64,000 bases of DNA from Rodentibacter pneumotropicus DSM 21403. Lineage in GTDB: Bacteria; Pseudomonadota; Gammaproteobacteria; Enterobacterales; Pasteurellaceae. Of the stretch, positions 42,149 through 51,603 are shown one piece after another. A model generated the notes under the pieces. The model did no database searches. It saw only the letters and a program-made list of their open reading frames with translations, and was not told the origin of the DNA. The stretch covers positions 1 to 64,000 of the forward strand of contig NZ_KB904060.1 in assembly GCF_000379905.1 (NCBI RefSeq), written 5' to 3'. Both the position numbers and the translations under genes were made by a program. Position 1 is the first letter of the stretch. Every line of letters begins with the position of its first letter.

Positions 42149-42220
42149 AAAAAAGGCTTCTCAACCTTTTAAGCCACTTTTCAGGAGACCAATCCTGTTT
42201 TTCTACATATCTGTAGAAAC
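42149..42220 (-). ncRNA. putative small RNA downstream of crp
   Basis: No recognised RNA family. A promoter at 42227-42255 would start transcription near 42220. The transcript would form a perfect 8-bp hairpin (arms 212-219 and 200-207 of the 42 kb block, loop GATA), a 5-bp hairpin with loop TTGGTC (42182-42197), and a GGCTT...AAGCC stem (42155-42175) followed by six T residues (42149-42154), giving about 72 nt. The terminal stem is short, so read-through into the adjoining structured region (42000-42130) is plausible and the real RNA could be about 265 nt. I do not see homology to Spot 42, CyaR, 6S, 4.5S or RNase P RNA. Confidence 0.55.
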
Positions 42221-42226
42221 TTGCGT

Positions 42227-42255
42227 ATGATAAGGTCCTTTTCCCTTATTGTCAA
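42227..42255 (-). promoter_or_regulatory. strong promoter of the putative small RNA
   Basis: A perfect TTGACA (42250-42255), a spacer of exactly 17 bp, and TATCAT (42227-42232) on the minus strand. No protein-coding gene lies downstream on that strand before nagE (opposite strand), so the promoter itself argues for a non-coding transcript. Confidence 0.75.
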
Positions 42256-42270
42256 TTTAATGTGTGTCTA

Positions 42271-42291
42271 TTTGAATATTAAATATTCAAA
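42271..42291. promoter_or_regulatory. 21-bp perfect palindrome upstream of the small RNA promoter
   Basis: TTTGAATATT-A-AATATTCAAA, a perfect 10-1-10 inverted repeat. Its centre is about 61 bp upstream of the predicted start, a typical position for an activator. It could alternatively be part of the crp transcript end. The regulator is unknown. Confidence 0.5.
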
Positions 42292-42336
42292 AACTACTTT
42301 TTTATATAGAAAAAAACCTTTTCTGGGAATTACCCG

Positions 42337-43014
42337 CTATCTTACGCCATAAACAACAATAGTTTTACCATGAGCATAAATCAAATTTTGATCTTCCAAC
42401 ATTTTAATAATACGCCCTACTGTTTCACGAGAACAACCGACCATTTGTCCAATTTCTTGGCGTGTAATTTTAATTTGCATACCATCCGGATGAGTCATTG
42501 CCTCAGGTTGTTTCGCAAGATTAATCAGCGTCTGAGCGATACGTCCGGCTACATCTAAAAATGCCAAATTACTTACTTGGCGAGAGGTATTTTGCACCCG
42601 ACGCGCTAACTGTGCTGTTAAAAACATTAAAATTTCAGGATTGATTTGGATCAATTGACGATATTTTTTATAAGAAATTTCAGCAATCTCACAAGGGGTT
42701 TTGGTTTTTACCCAAGCTGAACGCTTTGAGCCTTCATCAAATAAACCGGCCTCACCAAAAAACTCACCGGCTCCGAGATAAGTTAAAATCATCTCTTTAC
42801 CTTCATCATCCTTGGCTGAGACCATCACTGTGCCTTTAATGACATAATAAAGCGTGGTTGCATCTTCTCCTGCATAAATCAAAGTGGATTTAGCAGGATA
42901 TTTGTGTAAATGACAATGTGTCAAAAACCAATCTAAAGCAGGATCCCTTGTAGATGAGGAATGTTCATCTTGCAATTGTTCCACTTCAATATCAGCATCA
43001 ATATAGTCTGACAT
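42337..43014 (-). CDS. crp: cAMP receptor protein
   Basis: Global regulator that activates catabolic and competence genes with cAMP. The 225 aa comprise a cyclic-nucleotide-binding beta-roll ([22 protein letters not shown] holds the phosphate-binding segment), a long dimerisation helix and a C-terminal winged helix with recognition helix [11 protein letters not shown] 15-residue N-terminal extension relative to E. coli CRP is normal for Haemophilus. It likely acts at the candidate sites at 7824, 21793 and 36016. Confidence 0.97.
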   Translation of the reverse strand: MSDYIDADIEVEQLQDEHSSSTRDPALDWFLTHCHLHKYPAKSTLIYAGEDATTLYYVIKGTVMVSAKDDEGKEMILTYLGAGEFFGEAGLFDEGSKRSAWVKTKTPCEIAEISYKKYRQLIQINPEILMFLTAQLARRVQNTSRQVSNLAFLDVAGRIAQTLINLAKQPEAMTHPDGMQIKITRQEIGQMVGCSRETVGRIIKMLEDQNLIYAHGKTIVVYGVR

Positions 43015-43033
43015 ATTGACTCCTTACCAGTTC

Positions 43034-43252
43034 CTATTTCAAAAAGTCCATTTTATCTTTTATATCAATGGATTCGTGTAATTCTGACCAGACAATGACC
43101 GCACTTCCATTACGGATTTTTTCTAATAATTGTTCTTTTTTACGTGCAAGTGGAATTTCTTCCGCACCATAATCAGTTCCCTCTCGCAAGATTACACTTT
43201 CAACAATATTATCAAGGGTTGCAGGCTCTAACTCTTGCCATGGAATAATCAT
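43034..43252 (-). CDS. YheU family small protein
   Basis: 72-aa protein of unknown function, UPF0270 (YheU). The start at 43252 (MIIPWQELEP) has AGGGA 8 nt upstream. The family signature covers almost the whole length: IPWQELxPxTLDNIVESxILREGTDYG followed by a helical tail. It is encoded between slmA and crp, 19 bp before the crp start, so it is probably co-transcribed with crp. Confidence 0.88.
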   Translation of the reverse strand: MIIPWQELEPATLDNIVESVILREGTDYGAEEIPLARKKEQLLEKIRNGSAVIVWSELHESIDIKDKMDFLK

Positions 43253-43273
43253 ACATTTCCCTGAGAAAGTCAA

Positions 43274-43930
43274 TTAAGCAAATAAGGGTTCAATAAAACG
43301 CCATTGTTGTTCAAAAGATTGACTTGATGTTGTACGGAAATTTGTCCGAACATAACGCATAAATTGTCCCTCGCATAAGGTCACCAGATGTGCCGCAATA
43401 ATACGAATATCCACTGAAAATCCCTTTCCTTCCCGTAATTTACGCATTTGTAGAATATTCACAAATTGCATTTCAAGGCGATCAAAAAACATCGCAACAC
43501 GTGCCTGTAGTTCTGCATCTTCAAACATCAGTGCATGCCCTGTTAAAATGCGTGTGAAACCGGGATTTTTGCGGGCAAAATCCAAAATCATCTGCAAAAT
43601 ATCATGTACTCGATTCAGTGTATTGGTTTCATTGCGGATGGAAGCATTGATTCGGCTCAATAAATTACTTTCAATATTTTCAATCAATGCTTCAAATATT
43701 TTTGTTTTGCTCGGGAAATAACGGTAGAGTGCCGCCTCCGATACACCAACCTCCTGTGCCAAACGGGCAGTAGTCATACGCTCCATTCCCCGTTCAGAAT
43801 GTAACATATGTGTTAATACCGTTAGCACTTGCTGACGGCGTTCTTTCACGGTGCGTTTTTCAATTTTAGGTGTTTTTACTTCCGGTGCAATTTCATCTAC
43901 GCCGGATAAAGATAATTGTTCTTCTATCAT
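43274..43930 (-). CDS. slmA: nucleoid occlusion factor SlmA (TetR family)
   Basis: DNA-binding antagonist of FtsZ polymerisation that keeps the division septum away from unsegregated chromosome. The 218 aa have a TetR helix-turn-helix ([30 protein letters not shown], about residues 57-86, shown here in part) and an all-helical C-terminal domain. The gene is 3 bp downstream of dut, the same linkage as in E. coli, which supports SlmA over other TetR proteins. Confidence 0.94.
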   Translation of the reverse strand: MIEEQLSLSGVDEIAPEVKTPKIEKRTVKERRQQVLTVLTHMLHSERGMERMTTARLAQEVGVSEAALYRYFPSKTKIFEALIENIESNLLSRINASIRNETNTLNRVHDILQMILDFARKNPGFTRILTGHALMFEDAELQARVAMFFDRLEMQFVNILQMRKLREGKGFSVDIRIIAAHLVTLCEGQFMRYVRTNFRTTSSQSFEQQWRFIEPLFA

Positions 43931-43933
43931 AGG

Positions 43934-44389
43934 TTATTGTTTGCCTGAATGCCCAAAGCCGCCTTCACCACGCTCAGTTTGCTGAAAATCCTGTACAAGA
44001 TTAAATTCCGCCTGCACCACAGGGACAAATACCAACTGCGCAATGCGATCACCGACTTCAATTTTAAACGGTTCGGAACCACGATTCCACATTGAAACCA
44101 TCAAAGGTCCTTGATAGTCTGAATCAATTAATCCCACTAAATTGCCCAACACAATCCCATGTTTATGTCCTAGACCTGAACGAGGTAAAATCACTGCGGC
44201 TAGGTTTGAATCGGCAATATAAATGGATAAACCTGTCGGAATCAATTTGGTTTCATTCGGCTGAATCTCAAAACTTTCATCAATTAATGCCCGCAAATCT
44301 AGACCGGCAGAACCCTCTGTGGCATAAGTAGGTAAAGGAAATTCCTTTCCAATACGTTGATCCAAAATTTTTACGTCTATTTTTTTCAT
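43934..44389 (-). CDS. dut: dUTP diphosphatase
   Basis: Hydrolyses dUTP to dUMP, limiting uracil in DNA and supplying thymidylate synthesis. The 151 aa carry all five dUTPase motifs in order: [36 protein letters not shown] and the C-terminal [10 protein letters not shown] arm. It lies between coaBC and slmA, the standard linkage. Confidence 0.98.
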   Translation of the reverse strand: MKKIDVKILDQRIGKEFPLPTYATEGSAGLDLRALIDESFEIQPNETKLIPTGLSIYIADSNLAAVILPRSGLGHKHGIVLGNLVGLIDSDYQGPLMVSMWNRGSEPFKIEVGDRIAQLVFVPVVQAEFNLVQDFQQTERGEGGFGHSGKQ

Positions 44390-44431
44390 CTCATACTCCG
44401 TTTGAAATTCTGTTGTTTGTATAAAGTGCGG

Positions 44432-45640
44432 TCAAAAATTATAATGTTTTTGGTATTGTTCAACGATCTCATTGACTAAGTCAGCAGCAAGTTCAGTTTT
44501 CGATTTTAAAGGAAGGGTTTTACTCCCCTCTTTCCAGAAAAGCTGTAAAGCATTGTCATCGGCATTAAATACCTGCCCCCCTGAGACATCATTCGCACAA
44601 ATCATATCTAAACTCTTGCGTTTAAGTTTCTCTTTGGCATACTTGGCAAGGTTTTGTGTTTCTGCCGCAAATCCTACAGTGAAAGGACGGCATTCCGTTA
44701 AATGCCCTACATCCGCAATAATATCCGGATTTTTAACCAATTTAAGTACCATTTCATCAGCAGATTTTTTAATTTTCTGATCTGAAATATCCGCAACACG
44801 ATAATCAGCCACCGCCGCACAGCCAATAAAAATCTGATTTTTAACGGCATTTTCAAGTGCAGCCTGCCACATTTCTTTCGCCGATACCACATCAATACGA
44901 GTTACGTTATTCGGTGCCGATAAACTTACCGGTCCCGCAATTAATGTCACACTAGCACCACGCTTCGCAAAATTTTCAGCAATGGCAAAGCCCATTTTAC
45001 CTGAACTGTGATTGGAAATATAACGCACCGGATCAACGGCTTCACGGGTTGGACCTGCAGTGATCACCACTTTTACCCCTTGTAAGTCTTGATCTTGTAT
45101 GAAGAAATCTGAAAGCGCCGCAAATATTTCCGTCGGTTCCGACATTCGCCCAGCCCCCACATCACCACAAGCCTGAAAACCGTTATTTGGTCCTATAAGT
45201 TGTATGCCCCTTGCTTGAAGTGCGGTCAAATTTTGTTGAGTTATTTGCTGACGGAACATTTGTTGGTTCATTGCCGGCGCAAGAAAAATTGGTGCATGGG
45301 TTGCCAAGCAAATCGTAGAAAGTAAATCATTTGCCATTCCAACAGTAAAACGTGCGATAAAATCAGCACTAGCCGGTGCGATTACTATTGCATCAGCCCA
45401 TTTTGCAAGCTCAATATGCCCCATGGCTAGTTCTGCTTGAGGATCAAGTAAGGACTGTGCAACCGCATTACCGGAAATAGCTTGTAAAGTCAGTGGTGTA
45501 ACAAACTCTGCGGCAGAGGGGGTTAATACCACTCGAACTTCAGCATCGGATTTGCGTAATAAGCGAATAAATTCAATGGCTTTGTACGCTGCAATTCCCC
45601 CAGTTATCCCCACGACAATACGTTTTCCGCTTAGCTTCAT
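44432..45640 (-). CDS. coaBC: bifunctional phosphopantothenoylcysteine decarboxylase/synthetase
   Basis: Two steps of coenzyme A synthesis: CoaB couples 4-phosphopantothenate to cysteine with CTP, and CoaC (FMN-dependent) decarboxylates the product. The start at 45640 has GGAGAGGA just upstream. The 402 aa show the CoaC domain (1-190) with H75, N125 (APAMNQQM) and C158 (QACGDVGAG), then CoaB with [20 protein letters not shown] and the KIKKS lysine segment. Confidence 0.97.
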   Translation of the reverse strand: MKLSGKRIVVGITGGIAAYKAIEFIRLLRKSDAEVRVVLTPSAAEFVTPLTLQAISGNAVAQSLLDPQAELAMGHIELAKWADAIVIAPASADFIARFTVGMANDLLSTICLATHAPIFLAPAMNQQMFRQQITQQNLTALQARGIQLIGPNNGFQACGDVGAGRMSEPTEIFAALSDFFIQDQDLQGVKVVITAGPTREAVDPVRYISNHSSGKMGFAIAENFAKRGASVTLIAGPVSLSAPNNVTRIDVVSAKEMWQAALENAVKNQIFIGCAAVADYRVADISDQKIKKSADEMVLKLVKNPDIIADVGHLTECRPFTVGFAAETQNLAKYAKEKLKRKSLDMICANDVSGGQVFNADDNALQLFWKEGSKTLPLKSKTELAADLVNEIVEQYQKHYNF

Positions 45641-45757
45641 TTCCTCTCCGTTTAATTTGTTAGTGGTTAACCACAATTCGTGTATTTTACTTCAATTTAA
45701 TTGAATAAAAAATTTTATTTTCGCGATCCGCCACGCAGCTTTCATACTCTCAGCTTG

Positions 45758-45772
45758 TCTCATAATATGAGA
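45758..45772. promoter_or_regulatory. 15-bp palindrome in the coaBC-radC spacer
   Basis: TCTCATA-A-TATGAGA is a perfect 7-1-7 inverted repeat between the divergent coaBC and radC genes. It could be an operator, or chance in AT-rich DNA. No regulator is suggested by context. Confidence 0.3.
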
Positions 45773-45815
45773 GCGATCAAAATCCGAAAGATTTTTATTA
45801 ACACAAAACAATGCG

Positions 45816-46478
45816 ATGGAATCTCCTCAACTTATGCCGCGTGAAAAATTATTAAAACACGGCGTAACCACACTTTCAGACCATGAACTCCTGGCAATTT
45901 TTTTACGCACCGGTATAAAAAATTGTCCCGTTATGCAACTTTCCGAACAAGTACTTGAACATTTTGGTTCGATCCGAGCGTTGCTTTCTGCCGATCAAAC
46001 CTCTTTTTGTGCAATGAAAGGGTTAGGTATTACACAATTTATTCAACTCCAAGCCACCACTGAAATGACCAAACGTTACCTTAAACAAGAAATATTTCAT
46101 GCGCAAATTTTTACAGAACCTGAAACCGTTAAATTCTATTTGAGAATGGAATTACAACAGGAAGAACGGGAAATTTTTATGGTGTTATTTTTAGACAATC
46201 AACACAGGCTCATAAAAAAAGAGCGGTTATTTTTAGGCACAATTAATGTAGCAAACGTGTATCCACGCGAAATAATTAAAGAAGCACTTTATTGCAATGC
46301 GGCGGCAATCATTTTAGTGCATAACCATCCTTCGGGGATCGCAGAACCCAGCCATGCAGATCAGCTCGTCACGCAAAAAATTTGTGAGGCTGCAGAATTA
46401 ATGGAAATTCGTGTTCTCGATCATTTCATCGTAGGAAAAAACGACTGTTATTCCTTTGCTGAGCATAACTTTCTTTAA
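45816..46478 (+). CDS. radC: RadC family JAB1/MPN protein
   Basis: 220-aa protein with an N-terminal helix-hairpin-helix region and a C-terminal JAMM metalloprotease-fold domain with HNHPSGIAEPSHAD (HxH-x7-S-x2-D) intact. Despite its name, a role in general DNA repair is doubtful; in Haemophilus and other competent bacteria it is linked to the competence regulon. The position ahead of rpmB and opposite coaBC is conserved. The start ATG lies in AATGCG without an obvious Shine-Dalgarno. Confidence 0.93.
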   Translation: MESPQLMPREKLLKHGVTTLSDHELLAIFLRTGIKNCPVMQLSEQVLEHFGSIRALLSADQTSFCAMKGLGITQFIQLQATTEMTKRYLKQEIFHAQIFTEPETVKFYLRMELQQEEREIFMVLFLDNQHRLIKKERLFLGTINVANVYPREIIKEALYCNAAAIILVHNHPSGIAEPSHADQLVTQKICEAAELMEIRVLDHFIVGKNDCYSFAEHNFL

Positions 46479-46534
46479 TTCTTATGAAAACCACTTATTT
46501 TTCCTCGCCCCCTCTAGGAAAATCGTATTTATAC

Positions 46535-46563
46535 TTGAGAAATGGAAATAAAGTCAGTATAAT
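46535..46563 (+). promoter_or_regulatory. rpmB-rpmG promoter
   Basis: TTGAGA (46535-46540), a 17-bp spacer and a perfect TATAAT (46558-46563), followed by a GC-rich discriminator (CTGCGACC), as in stringently controlled promoters. The leader to rpmB would be about 120 nt and contains GGTC/GACC and CTAGT/ACTAG pairings. Confidence 0.8.
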
Positions 46564-46690
46564 CTGCGACCTTTAATATAGTAAGCGGGTCGGATTTGCG
46601 CGACCTGACGAGGCAGCAAATCTAGTTAGACTAGGTTTAGAACAATCCGAAACGTAAGCTCGAGCTTATATTTAACTATTGGAGATTATT

Positions 46691-46927
46691 ATGTCTAGAG
46701 TTTGTCAAGTAACAGGCAAGCGTCCAGCTGTGGGTAATAACCGCTCACACGCAATGAATGCGACACGTCGTCGTTTTCTTCCAAACCTTCACACCCACCG
46801 TTTCTGGGTTGAAAGTGAAAACCGTTTCGTAACTTTACGCTTAACAGCGAAAGGTATGCGTATTATTGATAAAAAAGGCATTGATGCAGTGTTAGCTGAA
46901 ATCCGTGCTCGTGGCGAAAAAATCTAA
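46691..46927 (+). CDS. rpmB: 50S ribosomal protein L28
   Basis: 78-aa large-subunit protein. Starts [20 protein letters not shown], the L28 signature, with TTGGAG 8 nt upstream of the ATG at 46691. A frame extending 4 codons upstream begins inside the ribosome site and is not used. It is followed by rpmG after 11 bp. Confidence 0.98.
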   Translation: MSRVCQVTGKRPAVGNNRSHAMNATRRRFLPNLHTHRFWVESENRFVTLRLTAKGMRIIDKKGIDAVLAEIRARGEKI

Positions 46928-46938
46928 GGAGCTAAAAC

Positions 46939-47109
46939 ATGGCAGCGAAAGGCGCTCGTGAGAAAATCCGTTTAGTTTCTACTGCAGAGACCGGTCACTT
47001 CTACACAACCGATAAAAACAAACGTAATATGCCTGAGAAAATGGAAATCAAAAAATTTGATCCGGTAGTACGTAAACACGTTATCTATAAAGAAGCAAAA
47101 ATCAAATAA
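46939..47109 (+). CDS. rpmG: 50S ribosomal protein L33
   Basis: 56-aa large-subunit protein ([20 protein letters not shown]...). It lacks the CxxC pairs of zinc-binding L33, so it is the zinc-independent form; this is the usual form in gammaproteobacteria. AAGGAG precedes the ATG. The pair with rpmB and the terminator at 47123-47151 make a compact two-gene operon. Confidence 0.97.
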
Positions 47110-47122
47110 TTTTGCTGATTTG

Positions 47123-47151
47123 AAAAAGCCCGAGATTGCTCGGGTTTTTTT
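47123..47151 (+). terminator. rpmB-rpmG terminator
   Basis: AAAGCCCGAG-ATTG-CTCGGGTTT with a seven-T tail, 14 bp after rpmG. Confidence 0.95.
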
Positions 47152-47180
47152 ATATACAAAATTCATTAGAGAACTCAACT

Positions 47181-47996
47181 ATGCCTGAATTACCCGAAGT
47201 TGAAACCGCCCTACGTGGTATAAGTCCTTATTTAAAAAGCTTTATTATTGAAAAAATTATTGTTCGCCAGCCAAAATTACGCTGGGCAGTTTCACCTGAA
47301 TTAATGGAATTGTCTAACGTGAAAATTCTAACGCTCTCTCGTCGAGCAAAATATCTGATTATCCACACGGAAAACGGATACATTATTGGACATTTAGGTA
47401 TGTCAGGATCTGTTCGAATTGTACCGCATAATAGCCCTATTGATAAACACGATCATGTGGATATTGTCATGAGTAACGGGAAATTATTACGTTATAACGA
47501 TCCCCGTCGTTTTGGCGCATGGTTATGGACAAAAAACCTTGATGAATTTCATCTTTTTTTGAAACTCGGCCCTGAACCGCTTTCTGATGAATTTAACGCC
47601 GAATATCTTTTTAAAAAATCCCGAAAAAAATTGACCGCACTTAAAACTTTCTTAATGGATAATTCAATTGTTGTCGGTGTCGGTAATATTTACGCCAATG
47701 AAAGTTTATTTTTATGTGGCTTACATCCACAAAAAGTGACGGCAAATCTAACCCAAAAACAATGTATATTATTAGTAGATACAATCAAATCCGTACTCGC
47801 AAAAGCGATACAACAAGGAGGAACAACACTTAAAGATTTTTTACAGCCTGATGGACGCCCCGGTTATTTTGCGCAAGAATTATTGGTCTATGGTAATAAA
47901 GGTAAGCCTTGTCCAAAGTGCGGTACAAAAATTGAAAGTTTAGTCATTGGGCAACGCAACAGCTATATTTGTCCTCACTGTCAAAAGAAAAAGTGA
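47181..47996 (+). CDS. mutM: formamidopyrimidine-DNA glycosylase
   Basis: Base excision repair enzyme that removes 8-oxoguanine and formamidopyrimidines and nicks the strand. The start at 47181 gives MPELPEVE, placing the catalytic proline right after the initiator Met and Glu next to it; the longer frame would hide it. The 271 aa include the helix-two-turn-helix region and the C-terminal zinc finger CPKCG...CPHCQ. It begins 30 bp after the rpmG terminator. Confidence 0.97.
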   Translation: MPELPEVETALRGISPYLKSFIIEKIIVRQPKLRWAVSPELMELSNVKILTLSRRAKYLIIHTENGYIIGHLGMSGSVRIVPHNSPIDKHDHVDIVMSNGKLLRYNDPRRFGAWLWTKNLDEFHLFLKLGPEPLSDEFNAEYLFKKSRKKLTALKTFLMDNSIVVGVGNIYANESLFLCGLHPQKVTANLTQKQCILLVDTIKSVLAKAIQQGGTTLKDFLQPDGRPGYFAQELLVYGNKGKPCPKCGTKIESLVIGQRNSYICPHCQKKK

Positions 47997-48262
47997 AAAC
48001 TTATTATTCCTCAAACGGGCTTTCAATTTGCAGTTTTTCGTGCCGGAGTAATAGACTTAAAACAGTTCCTCCAATGTCAGCTAAATAACAGAAAACTGTT
48101 TTGTCGTATGTTTTTTATCTTAACATCCTTAAAATAATTGTTCTTATCTCCACTTGAGTTTTTTTCATTTAAATTTAGAATTACCCGTTTCCAAGTGAGT
48201 AACAATCTCTTAACAGATCATTAAAATTCAACGTATCAAATGCCAATCAGGAATAACACAAA

Positions 48263-49798
48263 ATGACCGAACAAAATATAGCACTCAAACTTTGTTCCGA
48301 TTCAATGATGACTAATTTTAATCAAGAGTTTCTTGAAAAATTACAACTTCGTTCTTGGAATCGAGAATTAGGTACGAAAGATAAACTTCAACATGCAAAG
48401 AGCTCTACTTTTTCCGCTATGTTTGTAGATGCGGATATCTCTTATTCCAAGGAAAATCTGCTATGCTGGATAAGAGTGCTAAAAAACGATGGCTTGTTAT
48501 TAATGGAACGTATTGTTGAAAAAACACCTGAAATGTTGACCGCACTTCTACCGGAGCTTTTAACTTTCCATAAAAATTCGAATCCCGGTATTTGGATTTT
48601 TAGTAAAAATACACTTGATGTGGATGAACTCCAGTCACAAATAATACAGGCTCTTAGTGAAAAGGCACCGATCACTCGCCTTTTTCCACTATTAGAGAAA
48701 ATGGAGTCTGCCGATCCGCACTCCGTCCTACCTCATTTTGTTCGAAGTAAGTTATTTCATAAAACGCCTTCTGTTGGTCAAGAAAGTTGGCAACGCTTGT
48801 TTGAAAGAACACTTACCCGGGTAATGAATATTTATGCCTCCTTAAACACCCTAGCCAATGGAAACTATCAAATAGGATTTCAACAGCGGGAAAAAACTTT
48901 AGGCAACGCACACCTGCGGCGAACCCCAACACCACCACTAGAACAATTTTATGATAAACGTTGGAAAGGAGAACACTTAGCGGGAAAAACAATTGTGGTT
49001 TGGACTGAATTTGGTTTAGGTGATGAAATTATGTTTGCACAACTGGCTTATTATTTTAAAAACCAAGGTGCAAACACAGTGAAATGGATTGTGCAAAGTC
49101 CTATTGTTTCACTCCTTTCCACCCATCCTGATATTGATCAGGTGATCGATTCCTCCAAATTAGGTAAACAAGTGGAAATTCTGGGAGAATTTGATTACTG
49201 GGTCTATCCTCACGAAATTTTAGCCTATGTAAATACGCCGTTTCAGCATTTACCCAAACGATTGCCTTACCTATTTGCGAAATCAAGTACTCAAAGAAAA
49301 ACCGCAAATTTATTTCCGGATACGGGCAATTTAAAAGTCGGCATTGCCTGGCGTGGTGATCCTATTAATGAAAATGATGCTGCCCGCTCTATTCACAATT
49401 TAGACTATATTGAAACCCTATTTAAAATGGATGGGATTGATTGGTATTGCGTGCAAAAGGTTTGTAATGAACAGGAAATACAGCTACTGGAAAAATATAA
49501 TATTCCACAAGTAGCTAAAAATGCGAAAGATTTTGCCCAAACAGCAGCGATGTTGATGCATCTTGATTGCCTTGTCTCAACTTGTACCTCTGTTATTCAT
49601 GCTGCAGGCGCAATGGGCATACCAAGTTTATTAATGTTGTCTTATATTGGTGATTGGCGTTGGGGTTTGGCTGATCCAACCAATCTTTGGTATCCAACCA
49701 TTCGAGCCTTCCGTTGTCCTGCACCATTACCGGTTTGGGACAGCGTGATCGAAGAAGTGAAGCAAACATTAATTGAACGCATAAATTGGAAACAATAA
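48263..49798 (+). CDS. GT-B glycosyltransferase-like protein of unknown role
   Basis: 511 aa, not assigned to a named gene. The C-terminal half (about 245-511) resembles GT9/TPR-associated sugar transferases: WTEFGLGDEIMFAQL, VGIAWRGDP, DCLVSTCTSVIHAAGAMGIPSLLML and the WY-P-T-I-R-A-F end. The N-terminal 240 residues have no clear family; the FVDADISYSKENLLCWIRVLKNDG stretch vaguely recalls the end of a class I methyltransferase fold but lacks its SAM motif. No signal peptide or membrane span is seen. It stands alone, 266 bp after mutM and followed by an uptake-signal hairpin. A role in LOS or protein glycosylation is possible but unproven. Confidence 0.75.
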   Translation: MTEQNIALKLCSDSMMTNFNQEFLEKLQLRSWNRELGTKDKLQHAKSSTFSAMFVDADISYSKENLLCWIRVLKNDGLLLMERIVEKTPEMLTALLPELLTFHKNSNPGIWIFSKNTLDVDELQSQIIQALSEKAPITRLFPLLEKMESADPHSVLPHFVRSKLFHKTPSVGQESWQRLFERTLTRVMNIYASLNTLANGNYQIGFQQREKTLGNAHLRRTPTPPLEQFYDKRWKGEHLAGKTIVVWTEFGLGDEIMFAQLAYYFKNQGANTVKWIVQSPIVSLLSTHPDIDQVIDSSKLGKQVEILGEFDYWVYPHEILAYVNTPFQHLPKRLPYLFAKSSTQRKTANLFPDTGNLKVGIAWRGDPINENDAARSIHNLDYIETLFKMDGIDWYCVQKVCNEQEIQLLEKYNIPQVAKNAKDFAQTAAMLMHLDCLVSTCTSVIHAAGAMGIPSLLMLSYIGDWRWGLADPTNLWYPTIRAFRCPAPLPVWDSVIEEVKQTLIERINWKQ

Positions 49799-49805
49799 AT
49801 TAATC

Positions 49806-49840
49806 AACCGCACTTTGAATGAAGAAACCAATGTGCGGTT
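49806..49840 (+). terminator. uptake-signal hairpin after the glycosyltransferase-like gene
   Basis: AACCGCAC and GTGCGGTT (8-bp stem, 19-nt loop), beginning 8 bp after the stop. Only the left half is a full uptake signal, and no T run follows, so it may act as an mRNA 3' end rather than a strong terminator. Confidence 0.5.
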
Positions 49841-49905
49841 AAACCTTCATTATTCCCCTTATACCAACCCACACTAACTCTTTAGGTGTATTTTCATTTT
49901 TTCCT

Positions 49906-49919
49906 TTGATCTAAAGCAA
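49906..49919 (+). promoter_or_regulatory. candidate FNR site upstream of nrfA
   Basis: TTGAT-CTAA-AGCAA matches the FNR consensus TTGAT-N4-ATCAA at 9 of 10 conserved bases. It lies 160 bp before the nrfA start in an AT-rich spacer. FNR control of nrfA is established in enterobacteria and Haemophilus. Confidence 0.6.
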
Positions 49920-50071
49920 CTTTTCCACAAATAGCCCTAGAAAATCACCATACTTTTGTTATCGTTACTTTCAAACTGAAGTATCTTTATTTAGTAAGAT
50001 CAATAGGTTATCAATAATAATTTGCATTTGAATAATTTTATTTTTCCCCACTTTGCTATGGAGTGTTTATC

Positions 50072-51595
50072 GTGAATACATTGAGAAAAAGTCTTATCTT
50101 AGCTGCCTCTTTCGCAGCGTTAAGCGGTTATAATTCGGTAATGGCCGAAATGGTTTACAAACCGGTTGAGCAACCCGTTGAAGCGCCAAACCCAAATTTA
50201 AAAATTGAAGCCGTAAATGAAAAATTCGCAGAAAAATATCCGAAACAATACCAGTCTTGGAAAGCTACAGAAAAGGGTGACAAAATCATTTATGCCAATG
50301 AAGAAGATCCGCGTTTAATCGTGCTTTGGGGGGGTTATGCGTTTTCTAAAGAGTATAACGCTCCCCGTGGGCATGCTTATGCGATTACAGACGTGCGTAA
50401 TATTTTGCGTACCGGTGCACCAAAAACCGCCAATGACGGTCCTCAACCAATGGCCTGTTGGACATGTAAAGGTCCCGATGTACCACGTTTAATCGCTGAG
50501 TGGGGCGAAGAAGGCTACTTCAATGCAAAATGGGCAAAAGGTGGCCCTGAAATTGTCAATTCTATTGGTTGCGCTGACTGCCATGACACAACATCAAAAG
50601 ATTTTGCAGAAGGCAAACCTGCATTACGTATTGCTCGCCCACATGTTTTACGTGCCTTAGATCATCTCAACAATGCCTTACAAGCCAAAGCAAAAGCAGA
50701 AGGAAAAGCACAATCTGACCTTAGTTTTAATACCGCAGCGCGTACTGAAAAACGTGCAGAAATCTGTGCAAACTGTCACGTTGAATACTATTTTGCGGGT
50801 GACATCAAACAAGTGACCTTCCCTTGGAATAACGGTCAAACAGTCGATGACATTGAAAAATACTATGATGATATTGGTTTCAGCGATTGGACTCATTCTC
50901 TTTCTAAAGCACCAATGTTAAAAGCTCAGCACCCTGACTTTGAAATTTGGTCTTTAGGGATGCACGGCAAAAATGGCGTAACCTGTGTAGATTGCCATAT
51001 GCCAAAAGTTCAAGATGCGGATGGTAAAGTTTATACGGATCACCAAATCCAAAATCCATTTGATGCCTTTGATTCAACTTGCGCAAACTGTCACGATCAA
51101 AGTAAAGAAAAATTAAAAGAGATCGTTGCTTCACGTAAAAAAGACGTGAAAGACGTCATGGGGCGTTTAGAAGATCAAGTTGTGAAAGCTCACTTTGAAG
51201 CCAAAGCAGCTTGGGATGCCGGTGCAAGCAAAGAAGAAATGGAAGCTGCATTAATGGATATCCGCCATGCTCAATGGCGTTGGGATTATGCCGCAGCAAG
51301 CCACGGTGGTCATATGCACGCACCTGATGTGATGCTTCGCGTATTAGGTTCCGGTTTAGATAGAGCTGCAGATGCACGTGCTAAACTGGCAGCTATCTTA
51401 ACAAAACACGGCGTAAAAACACCGGTTGAAATCCCTGATATTTCTACCGCTGAAAAAGCGTGGAAAGTGATGGGGATTGATATTGAAAAAGAACGTCAAG
51501 CAAAAGAAGAATTCTTAAAAACAGTTGTACCTCAATGGGAAAAAGAAGCAAAAGCCAACGGCAAATTAGCTGACGATACCGCAACAAAACAGTAA
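50072..51595 (+). CDS. nrfA: cytochrome c552 nitrite reductase, catalytic subunit
   Basis: Periplasmic pentahaem enzyme that reduces nitrite to ammonium with six electrons. I choose GTG at 50072 because GGAG lies 8 nt upstream (507 aa); another GTG three codons earlier overlaps that site. Signal peptide to about residue 25. The active-site haem uses the unusual CWTCK; the other four are CADCH, CANCH, CVDCH and CANCH. Operon leader of nrfABCD, probably driven by FNR and nitrate/nitrite regulators. Confidence 0.97.
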   Translation: MNTLRKSLILAASFAALSGYNSVMAEMVYKPVEQPVEAPNPNLKIEAVNEKFAEKYPKQYQSWKATEKGDKIIYANEEDPRLIVLWGGYAFSKEYNAPRGHAYAITDVRNILRTGAPKTANDGPQPMACWTCKGPDVPRLIAEWGEEGYFNAKWAKGGPEIVNSIGCADCHDTTSKDFAEGKPALRIARPHVLRALDHLNNALQAKAKAEGKAQSDLSFNTAARTEKRAEICANCHVEYYFAGDIKQVTFPWNNGQTVDDIEKYYDDIGFSDWTHSLSKAPMLKAQHPDFEIWSLGMHGKNGVTCVDCHMPKVQDADGKVYTDHQIQNPFDAFDSTCANCHDQSKEKLKEIVASRKKDVKDVMGRLEDQVVKAHFEAKAAWDAGASKEEMEAALMDIRHAQWRWDYAAASHGGHMHAPDVMLRVLGSGLDRAADARAKLAAILTKHGVKTPVEIPDISTAEKAWKVMGIDIEKERQAKEEFLKTVVPQWEKEAKANGKLADDTATKQ

Positions 51596-51603
51596 GAAAA
51601 GTT

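Noticed and set aside
48000-48262. Possible gene remnant between mutM and the glycosyltransferase-like gene
   Set aside because: Only a loose AAAACAGTT/AACTGTTTT inverted repeat with a long loop and stop codons in all frames; no recognisable protein or RNA.
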